Shown piece after piece: positions 43,739-53,026 of a stretch of DNA of 64,000 bases. The position numbers were made by a program, and so were the translations under genes. Source of the stretch: Halobacillus_B sp963739045 (GTDB lineage Bacteria; Bacillota; Bacilli; Bacillales; Halobacillaceae); NCBI GenBank assembly GCA_963739045.1, contig CAVTYY010000011.1, forward strand, positions 124,001 through 188,000. Reading direction: 5' to 3'. Under the pieces are notes generated by a model. It did no database searches. It was not told the DNA's origin and saw nothing but the letters and a program-made list of their open reading frames with translations. Position 1 is the stretch's first letter. Every line of letters begins with the position of its first letter.

Positions 43739-44428
43739 TTATGAACTCGAATGATTAATGATTGCTTGCTCTGCTGCTTTTTGTTCTGCTTCTTTCTTTG
43801 TTCTGCCAATACCGATCCCTGCCGTTTCCCCTTGTACACGAACATGAGCAATAAACTCACGGCTGTGGGCCGGTCCTCTTTCTTCTACGATCTCGTATTC
43901 AATTTTACTGTTGTTATCACGTTGTATATATTCTTGTAGTTGACTCTTGAAATCCATCGCATGAGAAAAAGCACCTTTTTTTATTTTCGGATAGACATAT
44001 GCTTCTAAAAAACGTATCACCTGGTCAAACCCTCGATCGAGATACAGCGCTCCAATGAAAGCCTCGAATACGTCAGCAAGAAGTGCAGGGCGATTCCTCC
44101 CGCCTGTCATTTCTTCTCCTTTACCAAGCAGAATCAATTCTTGAAAATTCAATTCGTTCGCAAATTGCACAAGTGAAATTTCACAAACGATTGAAGCTCT
44201 GAATTTAGTTAATTCTCCTTCAGCCATATCCGGAAATTCACGGTATAAATATTGGGATACGCCCAGTTCAAGCACAGCATCCCCCAAAAATTCCAGCCGC
44301 TCATTATCTTCTCGATCTTTTTTACGATGCTCATTCACATAAGATGAATGGGTAAAAGCCTGTTCCAGTATCGATACATCATTAAATGAGATATCTATTT
44401 TTTTCTGGAAACTGGAAAAATCGTCCAT
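43739..44428 (-). CDS. rnc: Rnc, ribonuclease III
   Basis: The 229-residue protein has the RNase III signature NERLEFLGDAVLELGVSQYL and the catalytic ADVFEAFIGALYLD. The C-terminal double-stranded RNA-binding domain is DFKSQLQEYIQRDNNSKIEY to GRTKKEAEQKAAEQAI. It cuts rRNA precursors and the SRP RNA. It follows acpP; in B. subtilis the order acpP-rnc-smc is the same apart from the inserted gene. Confidence 0.98.
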   Translation of the reverse strand: MDDFSSFQKKIDISFNDVSILEQAFTHSSYVNEHRKKDREDNERLEFLGDAVLELGVSQYLYREFPDMAEGELTKFRASIVCEISLVQFANELNFQELILLGKGEEMTGGRNRPALLADVFEAFIGALYLDRGFDQVIRFLEAYVYPKIKKGAFSHAMDFKSQLQEYIQRDNNSKIEYEIVEERGPAHSREFIAHVRVQGETAGIGIGRTKKEAEQKAAEQAIINHSSS

Positions 44429-44470
44429 AGCTCACCTTGTCCTTTACTATAAAATCAATGATACAGAAAG

Positions 44471-44493
44471 GCTGCCTGCACACAGCAGACAGC
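44471..44493 (-). terminator. Possible terminator or processing hairpin after acpP
   Basis: A 9-base-pair stem (GCTGTCTGC / GCAGGCAGC, one G-T pair) with a 5-base loop is followed on the minus strand by CTTTCTGTAT. It begins 11 bases after the acpP stop. The weak T-run makes partial termination or RNase processing plausible. Confidence 0.45.
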
Positions 44494-44503
44494 AATTCCT
44501 AAG

Positions 44504-44737
44504 TTAGATTTGGCTGCTTATGTAATTCACAGCATCGCCAACTGTATTAATTTTTTCAGCTTCTTCATCAGAGATTTCCATATCAAACTCGTCTTCAAGC
44601 TCCATTACTAACTCAACGACATCAAGAGAGTCTGCTTCTAAATCTTCTTTGAAGGAAGCTTCCATTTTAACCTTAGATTCTTCTACATCTAGACGATCTA
44701 CAATAATTTGTTTTACACGATCAAATGTATCTGCCAT
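44504..44737 (-). CDS. acpP: Acyl carrier protein
   Basis: The 77-residue acidic protein has the phosphopantetheine attachment motif EADSLDVVELVMELED with Ser37. It carries fatty-acyl chains for the FAS II enzymes encoded upstream (FabG, FabD) and for PlsX. It lies 61 bases after fabG, in the same unit. Confidence 0.99.
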   Translation of the reverse strand: MADTFDRVKQIIVDRLDVEESKVKMEASFKEDLEADSLDVVELVMELEDEFDMEISDEEAEKINTVGDAVNYISSQI

Positions 44738-44798
44738 TGGAACTTCACCTCCCTTCAGTTATTATAGTAAATTTCTCAGCGGAAAACCAGATGATTTT

Positions 44799-45539
44799 TC
44801 ACATCACCATTCCGCCATCTACATGCAATGTCTGCCCAGTGATGTAAGCAGCATCTTCTGTTGCCAGAAATCTGACCACACGGCTCACATCTTCCGCGCT
44901 TCCCAAACGGTTGAGGGGAATCATCTCTAGCATTTTTTTACGCTGCTCCTCTGTAAGGGCATCCGTCATATCCGTAGAGATAAATCCAGGAGCTACGGCA
45001 TTTACTTGAATATTTCGAGCAGCTAATTCTTTAGCTGCTGACTTTGTTAATCCGATCACGCCTGCCTTCGCAGCCACATAGTTTGCTTGTCCAGGGTTGC
45101 CGGAAACTCCCACAATCGAGGCAATATTGATGATCCTGCCATATTTTTGTTTCATCATCTGCCGGGTCACAGCTTTCGTACACAGAAAGACACCTTTTAG
45201 GTTCGTGTCAATAACTTCATCAAATTCTTCTTCTTTCATCCTCATAAGCAGGTTATCTCTTGTGATTCCTGCGTTATTCACAAGGATATCCAGACGACCA
45301 AATTCATCGACTGCCGTTTTGATCATGCGCTTTACATCATCACTATTTGTGACATTCGCTTGAATCTTAATCGCTTCACCGCCGAGGTTCTTAATTTCCT
45401 GTACGACTTCTTCTGCTTTACCTTCACTTCCAGCAAAGTTAACGGCTACTTTTGCTCCTTTAGCTGCAAGTTCCAATGCAATTGCCCGGCCGATACCTCT
45501 TGAGGCACCAGTCACCAGAGCTGCCTGTTCACTAAGCAT
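44799..45539 (-). CDS. fabG: FabG, 3-oxoacyl-ACP reductase
   Basis: The 246-residue short-chain dehydrogenase has the NADPH motif TGASRGIGRAIALEL, NNAG, the catalytic Ser in ASIVGVSG and the YVAAKAG Tyr-Lys pair, and the C-terminal TGQTLHVDGGMVM. It reduces 3-ketoacyl-ACP. It overlaps fabD by one base. Confidence 0.98.
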   Translation of the reverse strand: MLSEQAALVTGASRGIGRAIALELAAKGAKVAVNFAGSEGKAEEVVQEIKNLGGEAIKIQANVTNSDDVKRMIKTAVDEFGRLDILVNNAGITRDNLLMRMKEEEFDEVIDTNLKGVFLCTKAVTRQMMKQKYGRIINIASIVGVSGNPGQANYVAAKAGVIGLTKSAAKELAARNIQVNAVAPGFISTDMTDALTEEQRKKMLEMIPLNRLGSAEDVSRVVRFLATEDAAYITGQTLHVDGGMVM

Positions 45540-46480
45540 TAAGATTCCTCCTTCGCCCAGCTGATCAAATCCTCTAAGGACTGGGGATCCTGGATGGCAA
45601 AAGTTTTCGCCCTTCTTTGGACTTTTTTCACAAGACCACTCAGCACCTTGCCGTGTCCTACTTCCACAATAGCATCCAAGTCCTGTTCTGCAAAGGACTC
45701 CAGGATTTCATGAAATCGGACAGGGGAATACAATTGTTCTATTAAAAGTTTTTCAATTTGCTCTGCCTCTTGAACGGGGGCCGCCGTTACGTTTGCGTAG
45801 ACAGGAATTTCGGCCGATTGAATATCAGCCTGAGCCAAGTGAGAAGCAAATTCTTCACTTGCAGGTTCCATAAGTCTGGAGTGAAATGGTCCACTTACAT
45901 TTAGTGGGAGCACACGCTTTGCTCCTGCCTCTTTAAGCTGTTCAGAAGCGATGGATACGCCCTCTTTAGTACCTGAAATGACAATTTGGCCGGGACAGTT
46001 GATATTCGCTAAATCGACGGTTTCCGTCTCTTCCAGATCCGCTAAAACAGCTTCAATCGCCTCTCTGGACAACCCTAAAACAGCTGCCATCGCTCCCTTG
46101 CCAGTCGGATAAGCCTCTTCCATTAGCTTGCCGCGTGTATGGACGAGCTTTACCGCTTCGAGTGGGGAAATAGCTCCTGCTGCTACTAAAGCACTATACT
46201 CCCCTAAACTGTGCCCTGCAGTCACGACCGGGCGAATGCCTTCTTCCTCCAGTACTTTTGCCGCAGCCACACTGTTTAGCAACAGAGCAGGCTGTGCATT
46301 TTCCGTTTTCGTGAGCTCCTCGGACGGGCCCTCAAACATTAACTTTGTCAAAGAAAAACCTAAAGCTTTATCCGCTTCGTCAAACAGCTGTTTAACACTC
46401 TCATACTTTTCGTACATCTCCTGTCCCATGCCGACCGCCTGGGAACCTTGACCTGGGAATATAAAAGCTGTGCGTTTCAT
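45539..46480 (-). CDS. fabD: FabD, malonyl-CoA:ACP transacylase
   Basis: The 313-residue protein starts with FIFPGQGSQAVGMGQEMYE. The nucleophile motif is GHSLGEYSALVAAG (Ser near residue 92), and a His lies in SGPFHSRLM. It loads malonate on ACP. It overlaps plsX by 4 bases. Confidence 0.98.
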   Translation of the reverse strand: MKRTAFIFPGQGSQAVGMGQEMYEKYESVKQLFDEADKALGFSLTKLMFEGPSEELTKTENAQPALLLNSVAAAKVLEEEGIRPVVTAGHSLGEYSALVAAGAISPLEAVKLVHTRGKLMEEAYPTGKGAMAAVLGLSREAIEAVLADLEETETVDLANINCPGQIVISGTKEGVSIASEQLKEAGAKRVLPLNVSGPFHSRLMEPASEEFASHLAQADIQSAEIPVYANVTAAPVQEAEQIEKLLIEQLYSPVRFHEILESFAEQDLDAIVEVGHGKVLSGLVKKVQRRAKTFAIQDPQSLEDLISWAKEES

Positions 46481-47481
46481 GCCTTTTCCTCCTTTGTATG
46501 TAATTCATTTAGCTTAGCAGTAATGGTAGTGGTAACATCTTGTTCCACCATTTGACAGGCTTGGCGAATGGCATTATAAACTGCCCGCTGGTTTGAAGAA
46601 CCATGGGCTTTTATGACAGGCGCTGCCAGCCCAAATAACCCTGCACCTCCGTACTCCGAATAGTCGAGCTGAGTCTGGAGTTTTTTCAAATCCTTCTTTA
46701 CTAAACCTGCTGCCAGTTTAGTCTTTAAACTAGACATAAAGGTTTTCTTAATCATGGAAAACATGGTTAATGCAGTACCTTCGATTGTTTTAAGCGCAAC
46801 ATTTCCAGTAAAGCCATCTGTAACTACGACATCCGCTGCTCCGTCTAATAAATCGCGTGATTCGACATTTCCGATAAAATGGATAGGCGCCTCCTTCATA
46901 AGCTGAAAAGCTTTCTTCGTCAGGTCGCTGCCTTTTCCATCTTCTGTACCGACATTTAACAATCCAACCCGCGGTTTATTGATATTCCTGACTTTCTCCG
47001 CATAAATGGATCCAATAACCGCGTATTGTAATAGATGCTCTGGTTTCGCATCTACGTTTGCTCCGACATCCAGCATCAAGAAACCTTGCCCATCTTGAGT
47101 GGGCAGCGTAGGGCTGAGAGCTGGCCGGTCCACTCCCGGCATTCGTCCGATAATGAACAGCCCCGCACTCATAAGAGCACCTGTATTCCCTGCAGAAATA
47201 CAGCCATCAGCACGGCCTTCCTTGACTTCATTGGCCATAAGGACCATCGAGGCATTTTTCTTTCTCCGAACGGCCCGGACTGGTTCATCTTCTGAAGTAA
47301 TCACTTCTGTCGTATGTATAATCGTAATGTTTTTCTCATTATTTAAAAACGGCCTTATTTTCTCTTCATCCCCAATTAACGTAATGGTCAAATTCGGAAT
47401 AGACTTCGCCGCCTGGGCCGCTCCCTTAACAATTTCTTCGGGTGCATGGTCGCCGCCCATGGCATCTATAGCAAGTTTCAT
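46477..47481 (-). CDS. plsX: PlsX, phosphate acyltransferase
   Basis: The 334-residue protein has MKLAIDAMGGDHAPEEIVKG, GCISAGNTGALMSAGLFI and DGFTGNVALKTIEG, the PlsX signatures. It makes acyl-phosphate from acyl-ACP for phospholipid synthesis. It lies 16 bases after fapR and overlaps fabD. Confidence 0.98.
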   Translation of the reverse strand: MKLAIDAMGGDHAPEEIVKGAAQAAKSIPNLTITLIGDEEKIRPFLNNEKNITIIHTTEVITSEDEPVRAVRRKKNASMVLMANEVKEGRADGCISAGNTGALMSAGLFIIGRMPGVDRPALSPTLPTQDGQGFLMLDVGANVDAKPEHLLQYAVIGSIYAEKVRNINKPRVGLLNVGTEDGKGSDLTKKAFQLMKEAPIHFIGNVESRDLLDGAADVVVTDGFTGNVALKTIEGTALTMFSMIKKTFMSSLKTKLAAGLVKKDLKKLQTQLDYSEYGGAGLFGLAAPVIKAHGSSNQRAVYNAIRQACQMVEQDVTTTITAKLNELHTKEEKA

Positions 47482-47497
47482 CTTCTATCAAGCTCCT

Positions 47498-48058
47498 TTA
47501 TTGGTTCGAACGAAACATTTCAAAAGAACCGGTAAACACTTCTTCATCCTCTACAAAACTATGAACCAGAACAATAGACCTGCCCTTCTCAACATCTCCT
47601 TGAACCTCCGCATGGGCGATTACCCGTTCGCCAAGATTAACTTGGCGGGTGAATTCGATCCTGGAACGGGCAGTCAGCGCAAGTTCATCGTTAATGACGG
47701 CCACTGCAAGTGAATTAGCCTGAGCAAATAAATGATGGCCCCGGGCGATATGATTTCGGGAAAAAACATGTTCCTGCTTTATATCCAAAATCGAAATAGC
47801 GCGCCTGTCCAGCTCCAAGTCCACAACTTCGCCGATAACTTCTTCAATAGGCAGAGCCTTGACCGTCTCTTTCCACCCTAGTTCAGCAACTGACTTAATT
47901 CTTTCTCTCAGCTCAGGAATAGAAAGCTCCGTTCGATCTAAACGGATCGTTTGAATACTAACGTCAAACTGTCTGGCAAGTTCTTCATCCGTAATAAAAG
48001 GAGTACTCTGAATGGTTTCCTGAAGTTCCTGCTGTCTCGTTTTCTTTGATCTTTTCAT
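47498..48058 (-). CDS. fapR: FapR, malonyl-CoA-sensing repressor of lipid synthesis
   Basis: The 186-residue protein has an N-terminal helix-turn-helix (FITDEELARQFDVSIQTIRL) and a hot-dog effector domain (HHLFAQANSLAVAVINDELA; VNLGERVIAHAEVQG). Malonyl-CoA releases it from DNA. It heads its own operon with plsX-fabD-fabG-acpP and its operator is visible at 48095-48115, which fits autoregulation. Confidence 0.97.
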   Translation of the reverse strand: MKRSKKTRQQELQETIQSTPFITDEELARQFDVSIQTIRLDRTELSIPELRERIKSVAELGWKETVKALPIEEVIGEVVDLELDRRAISILDIKQEHVFSRNHIARGHHLFAQANSLAVAVINDELALTARSRIEFTRQVNLGERVIAHAEVQGDVEKGRSIVLVHSFVEDEEVFTGSFEMFRSNQ

Positions 48059-48094
48059 TTTATTCCACCGTCCGTAACCTTACAAAAATCAATC

Positions 48095-48147
48095 AATTTA
48101 TGACTAGGTACTAATAGTAATATATAATACCTGTTTCATTTACGCAA
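48095..48147 (-). promoter_or_regulatory. fapR promoter with FapR operator
   Basis: The -35 TTGCGT (48142-48147) and -10 TATATT (48119-48124) are separated by 17 bases. Immediately after, at 48095-48115, lies ATTAGTACCTAGTCATAAAT, which matches the FapR box of Bacilli (TTAGTACCTAGTCTTAA) with one substitution in the core. It covers the expected transcription start, so FapR would block initiation. This is what is known for the fapR-plsX-fabDG operon in B. subtilis. Confidence 0.88.
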
Positions 48148-48171
48148 GGACGGAGCATGCGGCTCCAGGGC

Positions 48172-49077
48172 TTAAGAAACCCCTGGTTCAATACTCAATA
48201 AAGGGAAACGAGTGTCCATAATAGCTCTTGCTCCTAAAGGAAATCCAAAATTAGGGTGGCCATGCCCCATGGAAAATCCCTGGACCACTGGCACTGCACA
48301 GTCGTGGAAATAGTGAACAAATAACTCGTTCAGCTTCCTCTGATATTGCTCTTCATCCTTCTTATCCGTCTTAAACTCCCCTAAGACTATTCCTGCTGCC
48401 CTGCTAAACTTTCCAGCGGAGCGGAGATGATTCAGCATGGCATCAATTCGATAGAGAGGTTCATCTACTTCCTCAATAAATAAAACTTTACCCGCTGTAT
48501 GAATTTCAAAAGGCGTGCCCAAAGAGTCTGTTAAGAGAGTTAAGTTTCCTCCAACAATCCTGCCGTTTGTTCTCCCGGGATTTATGACCTGCAGTGAAGA
48601 AACAGCTGAGGTATAGACGATTTCCACCGGTGAAAATAATTGGCGAAAAGATATGACGTCTGTCTCTGTCCACTCAGAGGCAATCATCGGTCCGTGAAAG
48701 GTAATTAGACCGCTGTATTGGCGAATAGCGGTATGAAGGTAAGTAATATCGCTGTAGCCCCAAAAGATCTTAGGATGGCAGTGGATCAGTTCATAATTGA
48801 CCTGATCCACTATTCTCGCCGTTCCATACCCGCCACGCGCACAAAAGACAGCTTTAATTCGGGGATTATTGAACATAAAATGAAGATCCGATAATCGTTC
48901 TTCATCCGTTCCGGAAAGATAACCATTTTTCAAACTGACAGTCTGTCCGAGACATACTTGCAAACCTAGTGACTTTAGATAATGCACCCCTTGCTGCAGC
49001 TGCTTCAAGTCAGGTGGACCGGCTGGTGCAATCACACCTACCGTATCGCCCGGGCTTAAATGTTTCGGTTTGAGCAT
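48172..49077 (-). CDS. S66 family peptidase (LD-carboxypeptidase/MccF-like)
   Basis: The 301-residue protein starts LKPKHLSPGDTVGVIAPAGP and has ARGGYGTARIVDQVNYELI. The nucleophile motif FWGYSDITYLH and C-terminal NFGFPLGARAIMD are typical of the S66 family. Members remove the terminal D-Ala of muropeptides or detoxify microcin C. The substrate cannot be told from sequence. The ATG at 49077 follows CAGGAGTGGAG; a longer frame start at 49101 lacks a site. It lies between fapR and recG, not the usual Bacillus order, and its own transcription is likely. Confidence 0.85.
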   Translation of the reverse strand: MLKPKHLSPGDTVGVIAPAGPPDLKQLQQGVHYLKSLGLQVCLGQTVSLKNGYLSGTDEERLSDLHFMFNNPRIKAVFCARGGYGTARIVDQVNYELIHCHPKIFWGYSDITYLHTAIRQYSGLITFHGPMIASEWTETDVISFRQLFSPVEIVYTSAVSSLQVINPGRTNGRIVGGNLTLLTDSLGTPFEIHTAGKVLFIEEVDEPLYRIDAMLNHLRSAGKFSRAAGIVLGEFKTDKKDEEQYQRKLNELFVHYFHDCAVPVVQGFSMGHGHPNFGFPLGARAIMDTRFPLLSIEPGVS

Positions 49078-49185
49078 CGTTCTCCACTCCTGTGACAACA
49101 TAAATTTAAAGAAGAGCTTTTATAACAAGTATTTGAATGGCTTTCTCTTCTATCCTATGCGTCAGCCAGCGATAATTATTTTAAG

Positions 49186-51219
49186 CTAGTCAAGAACTTC
49201 GCCCGTAAGATGTTCATCTGAATTAAGGATGGCATTGATCGCTTTGTAGGCTTCCGTTTCCAAGCTTTTATGGTAAATAATATCGGAAGCATCCTGGCGT
49301 GCGGTTTCCAGCGCCCTGTAATCATGGACCATGTCTCCCACTTTAAACTCAGGCAGGCCGCTTTGCTTTCTTCCAAAGAAATCCCCCGGCCCTCTTAATT
49401 TTAAGTCCTGTTCTGAGAGTTCAAAGCCATCTGTGGTTTCAGTCATGATTTTCATTCTTTCCTTTCCTACATCTCCTTTTGGATCGGCAAGTAAAATACA
49501 ATAACTTTGCTCCGCTCCTCTTCCTACTCGTCCACGCAGCTGGTGGAGCTGAGACAGCCCGAAACGCTCAGCATCATAGATAACCATCAAGGTTGCATTT
49601 GGAACGTTAACACCAACTTCTACAACGGTAGTAGATACGAGAACTTGCAGATTTCCGCCAGCAAACTGCTTCATCACTTCTTCTTTCTCATCATTATGCA
49701 GCCTGCCATGCATCAGCCCTACTGAGATATCAGGTTCATAAATAGATGCCAGCTGACCGTGAAGATCCACAGCATTCTGAATGTCCAGCTGATCAGATTC
49801 CTCAATCAAAGGGCATATTACGTAGGCTTGGTGCCCTTTTCCTATCTCTTTTTGTATAAACGACAATACACGATTAGTCATCTGTCCTTTTACCCAGTAA
49901 GTTTCGACTGGCTTACGGCCGGCAGGCATTTCATCAATTACCGATACGTCCATATCTCCAAACGCAGTAATGGCTAATGTTCTCGGAATAGGAGTAGCGG
50001 TCATAAATAATACGTCAGGGTGTAATCCTTTATCCCTCAAGGTCCGGCGTTGATTCACACCAAACCGGTGCTGTTCATCGACAATAACGAATCCTAAATC
50101 GTGGAATTCCACTTCTTCCTGGATTAAAGCATGAGTGCCTATTAAGATATCCACTTGACCTGTTCGTACTGATTCGAGAATTTCCCTTCTGCGCTTGCCT
50201 TTAATAGATCCTGTTAACAAGGCAATCTTTGCCCGGTCTTTAAACATGTCCGAAAGAGATTGAAAATGCTGCTCTGCCAAAATTTCAGTTGGCACCATTA
50301 AGGACCCTTGATGTCCTGAAGTAATCGATGCATATAATCCAATGGCAGCTACGGCTGTTTTACCAGACCCCACGTCCCCTTGAAGCAGCCGATTCATACG
50401 ATGCGGATTCTTTAAATCGGCCAGGATCTCCACTAATGCCTTTTTCTGTGCTGAAGTCAGCTCAAATGGAAAGGACTGGACAAAGTCTGTCAATTGATTA
50501 TTATCGTAATCCTGGGCATTTCCCGTGGTGGCTTCTTTATGTTTTTTTCTTAAAAGCTGCATTTTCAGTTGGAACAATAAAAATTCTTCATAAATAAATC
50601 TTCGTTTTGCATGCTTTAATAACACTCTGTTTTCTGGATAATGCATTTGTCTTAAGGCACTCTTCCTGTCAGGGAGTTTGTAGGACTCTCTTGTTGCCTC
50701 GGGCAGAATCTCCTGAACTTGGTCCACATAAGTGTCCAGTGCTGTTTTAATTATTTTCCGAAGGGTTTTAAGTGTCACACTTTCCTTTAGAGAATAAACC
50801 GGCTGAATGGGTTCCTGGGATTTGGACTCGCCCTTTTTATATTGACTTACTGTAATTTGCAGCCTTTGCTGATCCCACTTCCCCGTGACTGTGACTGTGT
50901 CACCGGGCTGTAGTTGTTTTTTGGCAAAAGCACGGTTAAACATTACGGCTTTCACTGCAAATTGATCGACTTGCAGCGTCATAGTCAACCTGGATTTCTT
51001 TCTGCCAAAAAAGCTAAGGGAAGGCTCTGAAACAACCTCCCCTTCAATCGTAGCATGTTCATTATGAGCCAATTCTGTTAAAGGCTTAACTTCATAGGAG
51101 TCGTAACGATAAGGAAAATAAAAAAGCAGATCCTCGACCGTATAAAGTCCTAATTCGTTCAAATGAGTTTCCAGCTTCTCCCCTACCCCTTTTACTTCAC
51201 TAATTGGCTGACTTAACAC
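49186..51219 (-). CDS. recG: RecG, branched-DNA helicase
   Basis: The 677-residue protein has an N-terminal wedge/OB domain, Walker A (LLQGDVGSGKTAVAAIGLYA), DEXH-type VDEQHRFGVNQRRTLRDKG and the C-terminal helicase motifs (QLHQLRGRVGRGAEQSYCIL) plus a TRG region (GPGDFFGRKQSGLPEFKVGD). It drives replication-fork reversal. It lies 10 bases after sdaAA, as in B. subtilis. Confidence 0.98.
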   Translation of the reverse strand: MLSQPISEVKGVGEKLETHLNELGLYTVEDLLFYFPYRYDSYEVKPLTELAHNEHATIEGEVVSEPSLSFFGRKKSRLTMTLQVDQFAVKAVMFNRAFAKKQLQPGDTVTVTGKWDQQRLQITVSQYKKGESKSQEPIQPVYSLKESVTLKTLRKIIKTALDTYVDQVQEILPEATRESYKLPDRKSALRQMHYPENRVLLKHAKRRFIYEEFLLFQLKMQLLRKKHKEATTGNAQDYDNNQLTDFVQSFPFELTSAQKKALVEILADLKNPHRMNRLLQGDVGSGKTAVAAIGLYASITSGHQGSLMVPTEILAEQHFQSLSDMFKDRAKIALLTGSIKGKRRREILESVRTGQVDILIGTHALIQEEVEFHDLGFVIVDEQHRFGVNQRRTLRDKGLHPDVLFMTATPIPRTLAITAFGDMDVSVIDEMPAGRKPVETYWVKGQMTNRVLSFIQKEIGKGHQAYVICPLIEESDQLDIQNAVDLHGQLASIYEPDISVGLMHGRLHNDEKEEVMKQFAGGNLQVLVSTTVVEVGVNVPNATLMVIYDAERFGLSQLHQLRGRVGRGAEQSYCILLADPKGDVGKERMKIMTETTDGFELSEQDLKLRGPGDFFGRKQSGLPEFKVGDMVHDYRALETARQDASDIIYHKSLETEAYKAINAILNSDEHLTGEVLD

Positions 51220-51229
51220 AAACCTTCAC

Positions 51230-52114
51230 TCACTCTCTCTTTAATGATATTCCGTAGACTTTCGCTTCTAGCTCTCTGCCTGTCGGTGTGGCAGCTAAAC
51301 CTCCCTGTGCAGTCTCCCGAAAAGCAGAAGGCATACGTTGACCTACTTTATACATTGCGTCGATTACTTCATCACAAGGAATCCGGCTTGTCACTCCCGC
51401 TAAAGCCATATCGGCCGCTACTACGGAGTTAGAAGCCCCGATTGCATTTCGTTTCACACATGGAACTTCTACTAAGCCAGCAACAGGGTCACAAATTAAA
51501 CCGAGCATATTCTTCAAGGTAATTGCCATCGCTTCTGCCGACTGCGCAGGGCTTCCTCCCGCCATCTCAACGATGGCAGCTGCAGCCATACCAGCAGCTG
51601 AGCCTACTTCTGCCTGACAACCGCCTGCTGCTCCTGAAATGGAAGCATTATTAGCTACGACAAACCCGAAAGCTCCGGAAGTAAACAGGTAACGGACCAT
51701 TTGTTCCCGCGTTGGGTTTAATTGATTTTTCACCGCGAATAAGGTACCCGGTACACATCCCGCACTTCCTGCTGTGGGAGTAGCGCAAATGGTACCCATA
51801 GCAGCATTAACTTCATTGGTTGCCACTGCTTTACTTACGGCATCCATCAAAAGATTTCCTGATAGTGGAGTATGATTTTTCATATAGTTTTGAATTAATA
51901 CAGCATCTCCGCCGGTTAATCCACTGTGGGATTTTACCCCTTTCAGCCCGTCCTCAATCGCTTTTTCCATCACGTCAAGGTTTTTCTCCATTTGCCCCAC
52001 TACTTGCTCTCTGGTTAGCTGTTTCACTTCCATTTCCTGTCGAATCATAACTTCTGATATTTGAATGCCTTCACTTTCAGCGAGTTCTATTAATTCTGCT
52101 ACATTTCTAAACAT
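51230..52114 (-). CDS. sdaAA: SdaAA, L-serine dehydratase alpha subunit
   Basis: The 294-residue protein has the iron-sulfur enzyme pattern: GTICATPTAGSAGCVPGTLF, AAGGCQAEVGSAAGMAAAAI, and LICDPVAGLVEVPCVKRNAI with the conserved Cys residues. It converts serine to pyruvate and ammonia with the beta subunit. It follows sdaAB by 22 bases. Confidence 0.97.
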   Translation of the reverse strand: MFRNVAELIELAESEGIQISEVMIRQEMEVKQLTREQVVGQMEKNLDVMEKAIEDGLKGVKSHSGLTGGDAVLIQNYMKNHTPLSGNLLMDAVSKAVATNEVNAAMGTICATPTAGSAGCVPGTLFAVKNQLNPTREQMVRYLFTSGAFGFVVANNASISGAAGGCQAEVGSAAGMAAAAIVEMAGGSPAQSAEAMAITLKNMLGLICDPVAGLVEVPCVKRNAIGASNSVVAADMALAGVTSRIPCDEVIDAMYKVGQRMPSAFRETAQGGLAATPTGRELEAKVYGISLKRE

Positions 52115-52136
52115 ATGCTTACCCCTTTCACTTTCT

Positions 52137-52799
52137 CTAATCCGAGATTTTAGCTACTTGTATTATATGATCAGCGCGTTCTAATTCATTTAAAACCGAA
52201 TCTTCTACATTCTGGTCTACTTCAATGACCATCAGCGCTTGTTCTCCCTCAGCTTTACGAGACATCTCCATGCGTCCAATGTTGATTTGATTTTTCGCCA
52301 GAATAGCTGTAGATGATGCAATAGCCCCATAACGGTCATTATGAATGAGCAGAATCGCCGGATGATTTCCGGAAAGCCGCAGCTCAAAACCATTTAACTC
52401 GGTAATCTCTGCTTTTCCTCCGCCAATGGAAATCCCTACAAGCTCAAGTTCTCCGTCTTCATCCCCTATTTTTAAGCGGGCCGTATTCGGATGATCGGTG
52501 TGGGCGTCTTCTTCATGAAAACGAACCTTCATCCCGCCTGCTCTTGCCGTTTCCAAAGCTTTCCCGATCCGAGTATCATCGGTATCGTAATCAAGCAAGC
52601 CTCCTACGATCGCTACATCAGTGCCGTGGCCCTTATATGTTCTGGCAAAAGAACCATATAAGTGGATATGGGCATATTTGGGCTCGCGGCCGAATAAGTG
52701 CCTGGCAGCACGGCCGATTCTTGCCGCTCCGGCTGTATGTGAACTCGAAGGACCAATCATAACCGGTCCAATAATATCAAAAACGGATCTATATTTCAT
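52137..52799 (-). CDS. sdaAB: SdaAB, L-serine dehydratase beta subunit
   Basis: The 220-residue protein has DIIGPVMIGPSSSHTAGAAR and an ACT-like C-terminal domain (ILLIHNDRYGAIASSTAILA; QINIGRMEMSRKAEGEQALM). It pairs with SdaAA. A possible promoter TTGACT (52899-52904) with TAAGAT (52878-52883) and a short 15-base spacer lies upstream, divergent from the permease promoter. Confidence 0.97.
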   Translation of the reverse strand: MKYRSVFDIIGPVMIGPSSSHTAGAARIGRAARHLFGREPKYAHIHLYGSFARTYKGHGTDVAIVGGLLDYDTDDTRIGKALETARAGGMKVRFHEEDAHTDHPNTARLKIGDEDGELELVGISIGGGKAEITELNGFELRLSGNHPAILLIHNDRYGAIASSTAILAKNQINIGRMEMSRKAEGEQALMVIEVDQNVEDSVLNELERADHIIQVAKISD

Positions 52800-52935
52800 T
52801 TAAACTTCACCATCCCTAAAGTACTCTCTTCTATTTTAACGAGAAAACGCTTACCTAGCTAGTCCAAAACCTCTTCTATCTTATCATAAAAAGACAGAAG
52901 TCAATTATAAAATTCGTTAAAACTTCTATGTATGA

Positions 52936-52964
52936 TTGATTCTATGAAGCTTTAAGGGTACAAT
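52936..52964 (+). promoter_or_regulatory. Promoter of the purine permease gene
   Basis: TTGATT (52936-52941) and TACAAT (52959-52964) are separated by 17 bases. The leader to the start codon is about 55 bases and begins with a tight hairpin, GGTTAC / GTAACC with a TCG loop (52976-52990). No purine riboswitch pattern was seen. Confidence 0.65.
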
Positions 52965-53026
52965 CAATATTTGTGGGTTACTCGGTAACCGGGTGGGAGA
53001 GGGATAATTTCATAGAGGCGATTTAT

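Noticed and set aside
43633..43860. 75-codon minus-strand frame
   Set aside because: It overlaps the 3' end of rnc in a different frame and crosses the bidirectional terminator.
47099..47713. 204-codon plus-strand frame opposite plsX-fapR
   Set aside because: It is antisense to two certain genes and has no recognisable features.
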